Part shown: positions 42,628 through 51,799 of the stretch, in pieces | Position numbering within the stretch: the stretch's first letter is position 1 | Layout: each line of letters begins with the position of its first letter | DNA from: Deltaproteobacteria bacterium | Lineage (GTDB): Bacteria; Myxococcota; Myxococcia; Myxococcales; Anaeromyxobacteraceae | DNA length: 64,000 bases | Direction: 5' to 3' | Assembly: GCA_016214955.1 (NCBI GenBank) | Contig: JACRMN010000002.1 | Coordinates: 62,001-126,000 of the forward strand | Notes under the pieces: generated by a model | Seen by the model: only the letters and a program-made list of their open reading frames with translations | The model's database searches: none | What the model was told of the DNA's origin: nothing | Program-made: the position numbers and the translations under genes

Positions 42628-44403
42628 ATGCAGCGGATCCCGCTCGCCGGGCAGCTCGGCGGCCTGCAGCCGCACGACCACCTCTGCCTGCTGCACGGCA
42701 GCGAGGCCGAGCGGCTGGCGGCGCTGGTCCCGTTCGTGCGGGCCGGGCTCGAGGCCGGGGAGAGCTGCCTGTGCACGGCCAGCCCGGTGGACCTCGAGGC
42801 GCTGCGGCAGGCCCTGGCCTCGTCCGGGGTGGACGTGGCGGCGGCCATCGCCGCCGGCGGGCTGCTGCTCCGGGCCGATCGCGACCTCCACCCGACAGCG
42901 GGAAGGCTCGATCCGGACGCGGCCGGCCCATCTCTCGAGGAGCCGCTGCGCCAGGCGCTGGCCGCCGGCCGGCCCGGCCTGCGGCTCGCGGGCGACGTCG
43001 CCTGGGCCATGGGAGGGGACCCCGGCCCCGAGGCGCTCCTCGCCACCGAGACCCGCCTGCAGGAGCAGGCGGCGCGCCATCCGCTCAAGGTCCTGTGCCT
43101 CGTCGACGGGGGCCGCCTCTCGGCGGCCTCCCGGCTCGCCGCGGTGCGCTCCCACCCGCTCCTCGTCGAGGGCGGGCGGCTCTCGCGCAACCCCTACTTC
43201 GAGCCGCCCGAGGAGGCCCTGGCCCCCGACCACGACGAGCGGCGCCTCCGCCGGATGCTGCGCCAGGCCCGCGCATGCGGGGAGGAGGCGGAGCGCGTCC
43301 GCCACGACGTCGCCACCCTGCGCCTGCTGGCCGACAGGGCCACCGACCTCATCTACCGCTACCGGCTCGGCCCCGAGCCGGGCTTCGAGTACGTGAGCCC
43401 GTCGGCGCTGCGCCTGACGGGCTACACGCCCGAGGAGCACTACGCCGACCCGCTGCTGGGCCAGAAGCTGGTGCACCCCGAGGACAGGGAGAAGCTGGCG
43501 GCGGTCGCGGCGCACTCCCCCGACACCTCCACCCTGGTGCTTCGCTGGATCCGCAAGGACGGCAGCGAGGTGGTCACCGAGCAGCGCAACGTGCTGGTGC
43601 GCGACGCCGAGGGCCGGCCAGTGGCCCTGGAGGGCGTGGCCCGCGACGTCACCGAGTCGGAGCGCGCCCGCAGGCGGCTGTTCGACGCCCAGCGGCTGGC
43701 GGCGGCGGGCACGGTGGCCGGGGCGCTGGCGCACGAGATCAACGGCCCGCTGGCGTGGATCGGGACCAACCTCGGGGTGCTGCGCGAGGCGCTCGACAAG
43801 CTGCCGCCCGAGGCGGTGGGAGGCGCGGCCGCGCTGGAGGAGCTGCGCGCCTGCCTGGGCGACGCCCTCGACGGCACGGCCCGGGTGAAGGACGTCATCG
43901 CCGGCCTGCGGGCCCTGCGCCAGGTGAACGGCGCGCCCGACGGCGCCCCGGCCGACGTGGCCGCCGAGGTGGCGCTGGCGCTGGAGACGGTGCGGCCCCA
44001 GGCCGAGTCGCGAGCTGCCCTGGAAGCCGACCTGCCCCACGACCTGCCCCACGTGGCCATGCCTGCCTTCCAGCTCAGCCAGGTGCTGATGAACCTGCTC
44101 TTCGAGGTGCTGCAGCGCATCCCCGAGGGCCGGCCCGGCGAGCACTGGATCCGCGTCTCCGCCGCCCCGGAGCCGGGCAAGGTGCGGATCGATCTCGCCG
44201 ACAGCGGCCCGGCCATGGGGCCCGAGCTGCAGCGCCGCCTCTTCGAGCCGCTCTTCGGCGCGCGGGCCGAGCCGCAGGGGCTCAGGCTGGCCCTGTGCCA
44301 CCTGCTCGTCAGCTCCGCCGGGGGCAGCATCGAGGCCGAGAGCGGCCAGGACGGCGGCACGCGGCTGCGCCTGCACCTGCCGGTGGCCCGGGCCGCACCC
44401 TGA
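42628..44403 (+). CDS. MEDS-PAS histidine kinase with degenerate ATP-binding domain
   Basis: 591 residues, soluble. MEDS domain (about 5-195) opens PHDHLCLLHGSEAERLAALVPF and closes VRSHPLLVEGGRLSRNPYFEPPEEAL. A coiled linker leads to a PAS domain (about 230-345; TDLIYRYRLGPEPGFEYVSPSALRLTGY). HisKA has LAHEINGPLAWIG (H369). The HATPase_c region is altered in all three nucleotide motifs: the N-box is NLLFEVLQRI instead of N-L-x-x-N-A, the G1 box is DSGPAMG, and the G2 box is PQGLRLALC instead of G-x-G-L-G-L. It may bind ATP poorly or work as a sensor without kinase output. Related to the separate MEDS protein and kinase at 7611-10221. Confidence 0.85.
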   Translation: MQRIPLAGQLGGLQPHDHLCLLHGSEAERLAALVPFVRAGLEAGESCLCTASPVDLEALRQALASSGVDVAAAIAAGGLLLRADRDLHPTAGRLDPDAAGPSLEEPLRQALAAGRPGLRLAGDVAWAMGGDPGPEALLATETRLQEQAARHPLKVLCLVDGGRLSAASRLAAVRSHPLLVEGGRLSRNPYFEPPEEALAPDHDERRLRRMLRQARACGEEAERVRHDVATLRLLADRATDLIYRYRLGPEPGFEYVSPSALRLTGYTPEEHYADPLLGQKLVHPEDREKLAAVAAHSPDTSTLVLRWIRKDGSEVVTEQRNVLVRDAEGRPVALEGVARDVTESERARRRLFDAQRLAAAGTVAGALAHEINGPLAWIGTNLGVLREALDKLPPEAVGGAAALEELRACLGDALDGTARVKDVIAGLRALRQVNGAPDGAPADVAAEVALALETVRPQAESRAALEADLPHDLPHVAMPAFQLSQVLMNLLFEVLQRIPEGRPGEHWIRVSAAPEPGKVRIDLADSGPAMGPELQRRLFEPLFGARAEPQGLRLALCHLLVSSAGGSIEAESGQDGGTRLRLHLPVARAAP

Positions 44404-44414
44404 CCCCGGAGACG

Positions 44415-44443
44415 GCTCCGCCCCCGGGGTGCGGGGGCGGAGC
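44415..44443. terminator. Bidirectional terminator between MEDS kinase and maeB
   Basis: Perfect 12-bp inverted repeat GCTCCGCCCCCG / CGGGGGCGGAGC with a 5-nt loop. It lies in the 64-bp gap between two convergent genes, 11 nt after one stop and 24 nt before the other. Very stable; no T-tract on either side. Confidence 0.6.
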
Positions 44444-44467
44444 GGTGCAGCCGGCCGGCGGGGTGGG

Positions 44468-46777
<2,310 letters not shown>

Positions 46778-46815
46778 GTGCGGTCCTCTGCTTTCGCTGT
46801 TGTCGGGGAGCGCCG

Positions 46816-46844
46816 ACCAAACCGCAGTAGGCAGGGCCTGTCAA
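46816..46844 (-). promoter_or_regulatory. Candidate maeB promoter
   Basis: On the minus strand a perfect TTGACA (46844-46839) is followed after 17 bp by TTTGGT (46821-46816), a weak -10. Transcription would start about 30 nt before the maeB ATG at 46777. Just upstream of the -35 lies a small inverted repeat, GCAAA-9 nt-TTTGC, which could be a regulator site. The -35 and spacing are good; the -10 is poor. Confidence 0.45.
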
Positions 46845-46947
46845 GCAAAGGTACGAAGTTTGCATTGACGCCCAGCGCCATCGGGCCGCGGGCAGTGCCG
46901 AGCGGGAAACCACGCGCAGGAGCGGTTTTCCGAAGGGGCCGCCGGCG

Positions 46948-47934
46948 CTAGCTGCGTCGCCGGCGACGCAGGTCCGCCACGCCCGCTTCGCGCTTGCCGC
47001 CCTTGGCCACTGGCTCCACCGCCGGGCGCAGCCCCAGCGCCGGGTTCCGCTCCAGCTCCTCCAGCGTGCGCGGCCAGTCCTCGCGGAGCAGGCGGGCCAG
47101 CGAGCGGTCGGAGAGGATCTGGCCGCCGGTCTGGCAGCCCGGGCAGTAGTTGCACTCGCTCTCGGCGCGCACGATGCGCTGCACCGGGGCGCCGCACGCC
47201 GGGCAGGGCTGGCGGTGGCGGCCGTGCACCGCGAAGCCCTCGCGGAAGGCGGTGACCTTCTCGGGGAAGCCGCCGCGGGCCTCGGCCAGCAGCCTGTCGC
47301 GCCACTCGCCCAGCACCGCGCGGGTGGCCCCGGCCAGGGTCCGCACCTCGGCCGCGTCGAGCTGGCGCGAGAGCCGGAAGGGGGAGAGCCGGGCGCGGTG
47401 CAGGATCTCGTCGGAGTAGGCGTTGCCGATGCCGGAGAAGAGGCGCGGATCGGTGAGGGCGCGCTTCAGGGTGTGGCTCTCGCGGGTGAGCGCCGCGGCG
47501 AAGGCGGCGTCGTCGGTGAGCAGCGGCTCGATGCCGCCGCGGTCGAGGGCCCGCAGCGCCTCCTCGCCCCGCAGGAGGTGGAGCGCAGCCCGCCGCCGGG
47601 TGCCGGCCTCGGTGAGCACCAGCGTGCCTCCCGGGAACTCCAGCTCGCAGAGCGGCTTCCCGGCCCGCGGCAGCTTCCCGCCCGGCTCGCGCCAGTGGAG
47701 CCGCCCGGCGATCATCAGGTGGATGGAGAGGAAGAGCCCTCCCTCCAGCGCCAGCACCACCCGCTTGCCGAGCCGCCGGACCTCCCGCACCCGCTTGCCC
47801 TCGGCCTCGGCCAGGGGCGGCTCGGCGGTGCGCACCAGGAAGGGCGTGGCCACCCGGATCCGCAGGAGCGGCGCGCCGCGGACGCGGGCCGCGACCGCCG
47901 CCACGTAGGCCTCGACGTCGGGGAGCTCGGGCAC
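46948..47934 (-). CDS. mutM: Fpg/Nei-family DNA glycosylase
   Basis: 328 residues. Begins M-PELPDVE: the N-terminal Pro and following Glu are the catalytic pair that removes oxidised bases and cuts the strand by beta/delta elimination. The helix-two-turn-helix core (about 130-225) includes LSGIGNAYSDEIL-like DPRLFSGIGNAYSDEILH. A C-terminal zinc finger is present: CPACGAPVQRI and CNYCPGCQTGG. A basic tail of about 40 residues extends beyond the finger, longer than in E. coli MutM (269 residues). GTG start at 47934. It lies 82 nt downstream of hypB and upstream of maeB, all on the minus strand. Formamidopyrimidine versus endonuclease VIII specificity is not decidable by eye. Confidence 0.88.
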   Translation of the reverse strand: MPELPDVEAYVAAVAARVRGAPLLRIRVATPFLVRTAEPPLAEAEGKRVREVRRLGKRVVLALEGGLFLSIHLMIAGRLHWREPGGKLPRAGKPLCELEFPGGTLVLTEAGTRRRAALHLLRGEEALRALDRGGIEPLLTDDAAFAAALTRESHTLKRALTDPRLFSGIGNAYSDEILHRARLSPFRLSRQLDAAEVRTLAGATRAVLGEWRDRLLAEARGGFPEKVTAFREGFAVHGRHRQPCPACGAPVQRIVRAESECNYCPGCQTGGQILSDRSLARLLREDWPRTLEELERNPALGLRPAVEPVAKGGKREAGVADLRRRRRS

Positions 47935-48016
47935 GGGCCATTCTAGTGCTGCGCCCGGGCCGTTTCGAGCCGGGGGCGACGTCGGAGCGCCTCGGGGGGA
48001 GCGAAGCCCGGCCTGA

Positions 48017-48979
48017 TCAGCGGCCCCGGCCGCGCTTCTGCTTCGCGGCCGCTCCCCGCGCCGCCTTCCGGGGGGCGCCCTTCTTCCCGGCCGCCTTCTT
48101 CGCGGTGCGCCACCTCACCGCGGCCGGCGCCGTTGGGGCGGCGTCGCGCGTGTGCCCGTGGTGGTGGGCGTGGCCGTGATCGTGCGCGTGCGGATGGTCG
48201 TGGCCGTGCCCGTGATCGTGCTCGTGAGGGTGGTCGTGGGTATGGGCGGGATCGTGGCCGTGGGAGTGGTGGTGGGCGGCGAGCGGCGCCGTCCCGGCGC
48301 GCCGAGGCCGCCGCCCGTCGATCCAGGCCTTCCACTCGCCCATGCCCAGGCCGCTCCGGGCCGAGACCAGGATCATCCGGGGCTCGGGCATCACCCGCGC
48401 CAGGTTCTGGCGGATGGCAGCCACGTCGACGTCGAGGTGGGGCACCAGGTCGGCCTTGGTCACCAGCACCAGGTCGGCCTTCTGGAACATCACCGGGTAC
48501 TTGAGCGGCTTGTCCTCGCCCTCGGTGACCGAGAGCACCACCACGCTGGCGGCCTGGCCCAGGTCGTAGATGGCCGGGCACACCAGGTTGCCGACGTTCT
48601 CGATGAAGAAGAGGTCGAGGGCCGACCAGTCGAACCCGTGGAGGCTGGCGTGCACCAGCTCGGCGTCGAGGTGGCACGCCTGGCCGGTGGTGATGGCCTG
48701 CGAGGGGATGCCGGCGCGGGTGAGGCGGCGGGCGTCGTTGTCGGTGGCCAGGTCGGCCGAGACAGCGGCCATGCGCACGCCGGGCAGGAGCGCGGCGGTG
48801 GCCTCGAGCACCGCGGTCTTGCCGGAGCCTGGTGAGCCCATGAGGTTGAGCGCCAGCACGCCCGCCTCGCCGAAGTGGGCCCGGTTGTGGGCGGCGGTGC
48901 GGTCGTTGCCGGCCAGGATCTTCTCGTGCAGCTCGACCGGGACCAGCTCCGGGTCGCCGCAGCCGCAGGTGGTGCACAT
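48017..48979 (-). CDS. hypB: Hydrogenase nickel incorporation GTPase HypB with C-terminal His-rich tail
   Basis: 320 residues. Starts MCTTCGCG, the high-affinity nickel site of HypB. The GTPase core has Walker A GSPGSGKT (48-55), the metal site ACHLD (C102, H103) with C134, ENVGNLVCP, and the guanine-specific VTKADL. GTP hydrolysis drives nickel delivery to [NiFe]-hydrogenase. Unusually, the histidine-rich nickel-storage stretch (22 His between residues 236 and 276) lies at the C terminus, followed by a Lys/Arg/Ala-rich tail (289-320). In most His-rich HypB proteins it sits near the N terminus. The ATG shares one base with the hypA stop. Confidence 0.95.
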   Translation of the reverse strand: MCTTCGCGDPELVPVELHEKILAGNDRTAAHNRAHFGEAGVLALNLMGSPGSGKTAVLEATAALLPGVRMAAVSADLATDNDARRLTRAGIPSQAITTGQACHLDAELVHASLHGFDWSALDLFFIENVGNLVCPAIYDLGQAASVVVLSVTEGEDKPLKYPVMFQKADLVLVTKADLVPHLDVDVAAIRQNLARVMPEPRMILVSARSGLGMGEWKAWIDGRRPRRAGTAPLAAHHHSHGHDPAHTHDHPHEHDHGHGHDHPHAHDHGHAHHHGHTRDAAPTAPAAVRWRTAKKAAGKKGAPRKAARGAAAKQKRGRGR

Positions 48980-49323
48980 CAGGGGACCTCCAGGTCGATG
49001 GACTCGAGCATGAGGGCGTCGGCCTTCTCGGCCAGGCGGGCCGGCAGGCCGCAGGCCGGGCACCGGAGGGCGGAGCCGCGGGCGATCTCGCCCTGGCAGC
49101 GCGGGCAGCTCCAGCGGGCGGCGAAGACGGTGAGGGTGAGCGGCGTCCCGGCGCAGAGGGTGCCGGCGCGGAAGGTCTCGTAGGCGGTGCGGAAGAGCTC
49201 CGGGTCCACGCCCGAGAGCTCGCCCAGGCTCACGGTCAGGCCGTGGACGGCGGTGGCCTTCCGCCGCCGCGCCTCCTCCTCCACCCGGCGCACCAGCGCC
49301 TCCACCAGCGAGTACTCGTGCAT
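48979..49323 (-). CDS. hypA: Hydrogenase maturation nickel metallochaperone HypA
   Basis: 114 residues. MHEYS at the N terminus gives the nickel-binding His2. The zinc-ribbon CPRCQ and CPACG near residues 73-92 is the structural site, and the size is standard. HypA docks on HypB and inserts Ni into the hydrogenase large subunit. The gene lies between hypE (1-nt gap) and hypB (1-nt overlap) in the operon. Confidence 0.95.
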   Translation of the reverse strand: MHEYSLVEALVRRVEEEARRRKATAVHGLTVSLGELSGVDPELFRTAYETFRAGTLCAGTPLTLTVFAARWSCPRCQGEIARGSALRCPACGLPARLAEKADALMLESIDLEVP

Positions 49324-49324
49324 G

Positions 49325-50356
49325 TCAGCAGATCCGCGGCAGCGGGTCGCCGTCGGTCTCGGCCAGGATGCGCTTGCCGAAGCCGGTGTCGAGGATCACC
49401 TGGCCGGGCCGCTCGGCGATGGCGGTGGCCACCACGGCGGCGTCGCGCCCCAGCGGGTGGGCCCGCAGCGCCGCCAGCACCCGGTCGGCAGCCTCGGGGC
49501 GCACGCCGATGACCGCCTTGCCCTCGTTGGCCACCACCAGCGGGTCGATGCCCAGCACCTCGGCGGCGGCGGCTGTCTCGGCCCGCATCGGCACCGAGGG
49601 GCCGTGGAGCAGCAGGCCCACCCGCGCCTTCTGGGCGAACTCGTGGAGCACCGAGGCCAGCCCGCCGCGGGTCGGGTCCTTCATGGCCGAGACGGCGTCG
49701 CCGCCGGCGGCCAGGGCGGCGCGCACCAGGCCGTTGAGCGGGGCCACGTCGCTCCGGAGGTCGCCCTCGAGCCGCAGGTCGCGCCGGGCGGTGAGCACGG
49801 CGATGCCGTGGTCGGCCACGGTGCCGGTGACGATCACCTTGTCGCCCACCCGCAGCCCGTCGTCGCGCACCAGGCGCGTGGCGATGCCCACGCCGGTGGT
49901 GTTGAGCACCAGACCGTCCACCTCGCCCTTGCCCATCACCTTGGTGTCGCCGGTGACCACGGTGACGCCGGCCTCCTGGCAGGCGGCCCTCATCGAGTCG
50001 CGGACCCGGAGCAGCAGGTCGCGCGGGTAGCCTTCCTCGACCACCACCGCGCAGGTGAGCCCCAGCGGCTCGGTGCAGCCCATCATCGCCAGGTCGTTGA
50101 CCGTGCCGCAGATGGAGAGCCGGCCGATGTCGCCGCCGGGGAAGAAGGCCGGCTGCACCACGTGGGAGTCGGTGGTCACCACCAGCCAGCCACCCCCGGG
50201 GAGGCGCAGCGCCGCGCCGTCGTCCATGGCCGAGAGGCCGACGCCGTCCACCGGACCGCCCAGGGGCAGGAAGACCTCCTCGATGAGGGCGCGCATGGCG
50301 CGGCCCCCGGCGCCGTGCTTGAGGCCCACCCGCTCGCTGCCGGGACCGCCGCTCAC
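49325..50356 (-). CDS. hypE: Hydrogenase maturation carbamoyl dehydratase HypE
   Basis: 343 residues of the PurM-like fold. ATP-dependent dehydration of the carbamoyl group on its own C-terminal Cys makes the cyanide ligand of the [NiFe] site. The C terminus is exactly DPLPRIC, with the acceptor Cys343 last. Other marks are LSAMDDGAAL, VTTDSHVVQPAFFPGGDIG, DLAMMGCTEPLGLTC, VVTGDTKVMGKGE and KDPTRGGLASVLHE. The GTG start overlaps the hypD stop (GTGA), giving tight coupling with its partner genes. Confidence 0.96.
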   Translation of the reverse strand: MSGGPGSERVGLKHGAGGRAMRALIEEVFLPLGGPVDGVGLSAMDDGAALRLPGGGWLVVTTDSHVVQPAFFPGGDIGRLSICGTVNDLAMMGCTEPLGLTCAVVVEEGYPRDLLLRVRDSMRAACQEAGVTVVTGDTKVMGKGEVDGLVLNTTGVGIATRLVRDDGLRVGDKVIVTGTVADHGIAVLTARRDLRLEGDLRSDVAPLNGLVRAALAAGGDAVSAMKDPTRGGLASVLHEFAQKARVGLLLHGPSVPMRAETAAAAEVLGIDPLVVANEGKAVIGVRPEAADRVLAALRAHPLGRDAAVVATAIAERPGQVILDTGFGKRILAETDGDPLPRIC

Positions 50357-51498
50357 GTGCCCACCCCGCGCAGGTCCGGCACGCCGCCGTAGGTGTGCCA
50401 GATGCGGCAGCTCCCCTCGGAGGAGACCATGCAGGCCCCCACCGGCGCCTCGGGGGTGCACTCCTTGCCGTACAGGGTGCAGTCGGTGGGCACCTTCTGG
50501 CCCGACATGATGAGGCCGCAGATGCAGAGGGCGGCCTCCTGCCGCGGCGCCTGCCCGGAGAGCCGGCCGAGGTCGATGGCGAAGCGGCGCCGGGCGTCCA
50601 CCGCGGCGTACTCGTCCCGGAGCCGCAAGTTGCCGTCGGGGATGTGGGCGATGCCGCGCCAGCGGCCGCCGTCCATCTGGAAGACCCGCTGCAGCATCGC
50701 CAGCGCCGGCCGGTTGCCGTCGCGGGTGACGACCCGCGGGTACATGTTCACCACCTCGGGCCGCCTCTCCTTCACCAGCTCCACCAGCTTCACCAGGGCG
50801 GCGAGGACGTCGAGCGGCTCGAAGCCGGCCACCACGATGGGCAGCCGGTGGCGCGCCGCCATGGGCTCGAAGATCGCCCAGCCGGTGATGGCGGCGGCGT
50901 GGCCGGCGGCCAGGAAGCCCTCCACCTTCGAGTCGGGCATGCCGGCCACCACCTCCATCGCCGGCGGCACGTACTTGTGGGCCGAGAGCACCGAGAGGTT
51001 GGGCGGCAGGCCCTGGAGGATGGCGGCGGCGGTGGTGACGGCGGTGGTCTCGAAGCCGGTGGCGAAGAACACCACCTCCTCGCCCGGGTGCTTCCGGGCC
51101 AGCTCCATCGCCTGGGTGGGGCTGTAGATCACCTCCACCTTGCCGCCCTCGGCCTGGGCGTCGCCGAGCGAGCGGGCGGTGCCGGGCACCTTGAGCATGT
51201 CGCCGTAGGTGCAGACCCGCTTGCCGTCGAGGCACAGCGCCACCGCCTCGTCCACCTCGGGCATGTCGGTGATGCACACCGGGCAGCCGGGCCCCATGAT
51301 GACGTGGAGGTCGGGCGGGAAGGCGGCCCGCAGGCCGAAGCGGGCAATGGCCTGCTCATGGGTGCCGCACACGTGCATGAGCTGCACCGGGGCACGTCCG
51401 ATGGCGGCCACCTCGCGGCGCAGCGCCTCGGCGAGGGCCCGGGCCCGCTCCGGGTCCCGGAACTTGAGCTCGCGGGCCAGCGCCTCAGGGCTCTGCAT
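50353..51498 (-). CDS. hypD: Hydrogenase maturation iron-sulfur protein HypD
   Basis: 381 residues. Carries the [4Fe-4S] cluster and the scaffold on which Fe(CN)2CO is assembled with HypC. Conserved Cys motifs are present: MHVCGTHEQAI, MGPGCPVCIT, and a C-terminal set TDCTLYGKEC, VGACMVSSEGSCRIW. The segment FFATGFETTAVTTA is a further signature. Length is normal. The hypC stop lies inside the first codons of hypD (14-nt overlap). Confidence 0.96.
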   Translation of the reverse strand: MQSPEALARELKFRDPERARALAEALRREVAAIGRAPVQLMHVCGTHEQAIARFGLRAAFPPDLHVIMGPGCPVCITDMPEVDEAVALCLDGKRVCTYGDMLKVPGTARSLGDAQAEGGKVEVIYSPTQAMELARKHPGEEVVFFATGFETTAVTTAAAILQGLPPNLSVLSAHKYVPPAMEVVAGMPDSKVEGFLAAGHAAAITGWAIFEPMAARHRLPIVVAGFEPLDVLAALVKLVELVKERRPEVVNMYPRVVTRDGNRPALAMLQRVFQMDGGRWRGIAHIPDGNLRLRDEYAAVDARRRFAIDLGRLSGQAPRQEAALCICGLIMSGQKVPTDCTLYGKECTPEAPVGACMVSSEGSCRIWHTYGGVPDLRGVGT

Positions 51499-51781
51499 CG
51501 GGGGCCTCCCGCGTCGCGGCGATCTCGCCGCGGACGTCGGCCGCCAGGAGGTCGCCGGCGCCGGCGTCGCGCAGCACGATCTCGAAGAGCGCCAGCGTCT
51601 CCTGCACCTCGGAGGGCGGGATGCGGCGGATGGCGAAGCCCACGTGGTTGAGCACGTAGTCGCCCACCGACACCGGCTCGTCCACGATGTCGAGGCGCAG
51701 CATGCGCTTCACGCCGAAGAAGTCGACGGTGGCCTCCAGGCCGTTCACCTCCAGCACCTTCCCCGGTACGCCCAGGCACAT
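51485..51781 (-). CDS. hypC: Hydrogenase assembly chaperone HypC
   Basis: 98 residues. Starts MCLGVPGKV with the essential Cys2 that holds the iron center with HypD. DYVLNHVGFAI is the second family motif. The C-terminal extension (about 75-98) is slightly longer than average. Overlaps hypD by 14 nt and starts 18 nt after hypF. Confidence 0.95.
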   Translation of the reverse strand: MCLGVPGKVLEVNGLEATVDFFGVKRMLRLDIVDEPVSVGDYVLNHVGFAIRRIPPSEVQETLALFEIVLRDAGAGDLLAADVRGEIAATREAPDAEP

Positions 51782-51799
51782 GACGCCGCTCCTTCTGCG

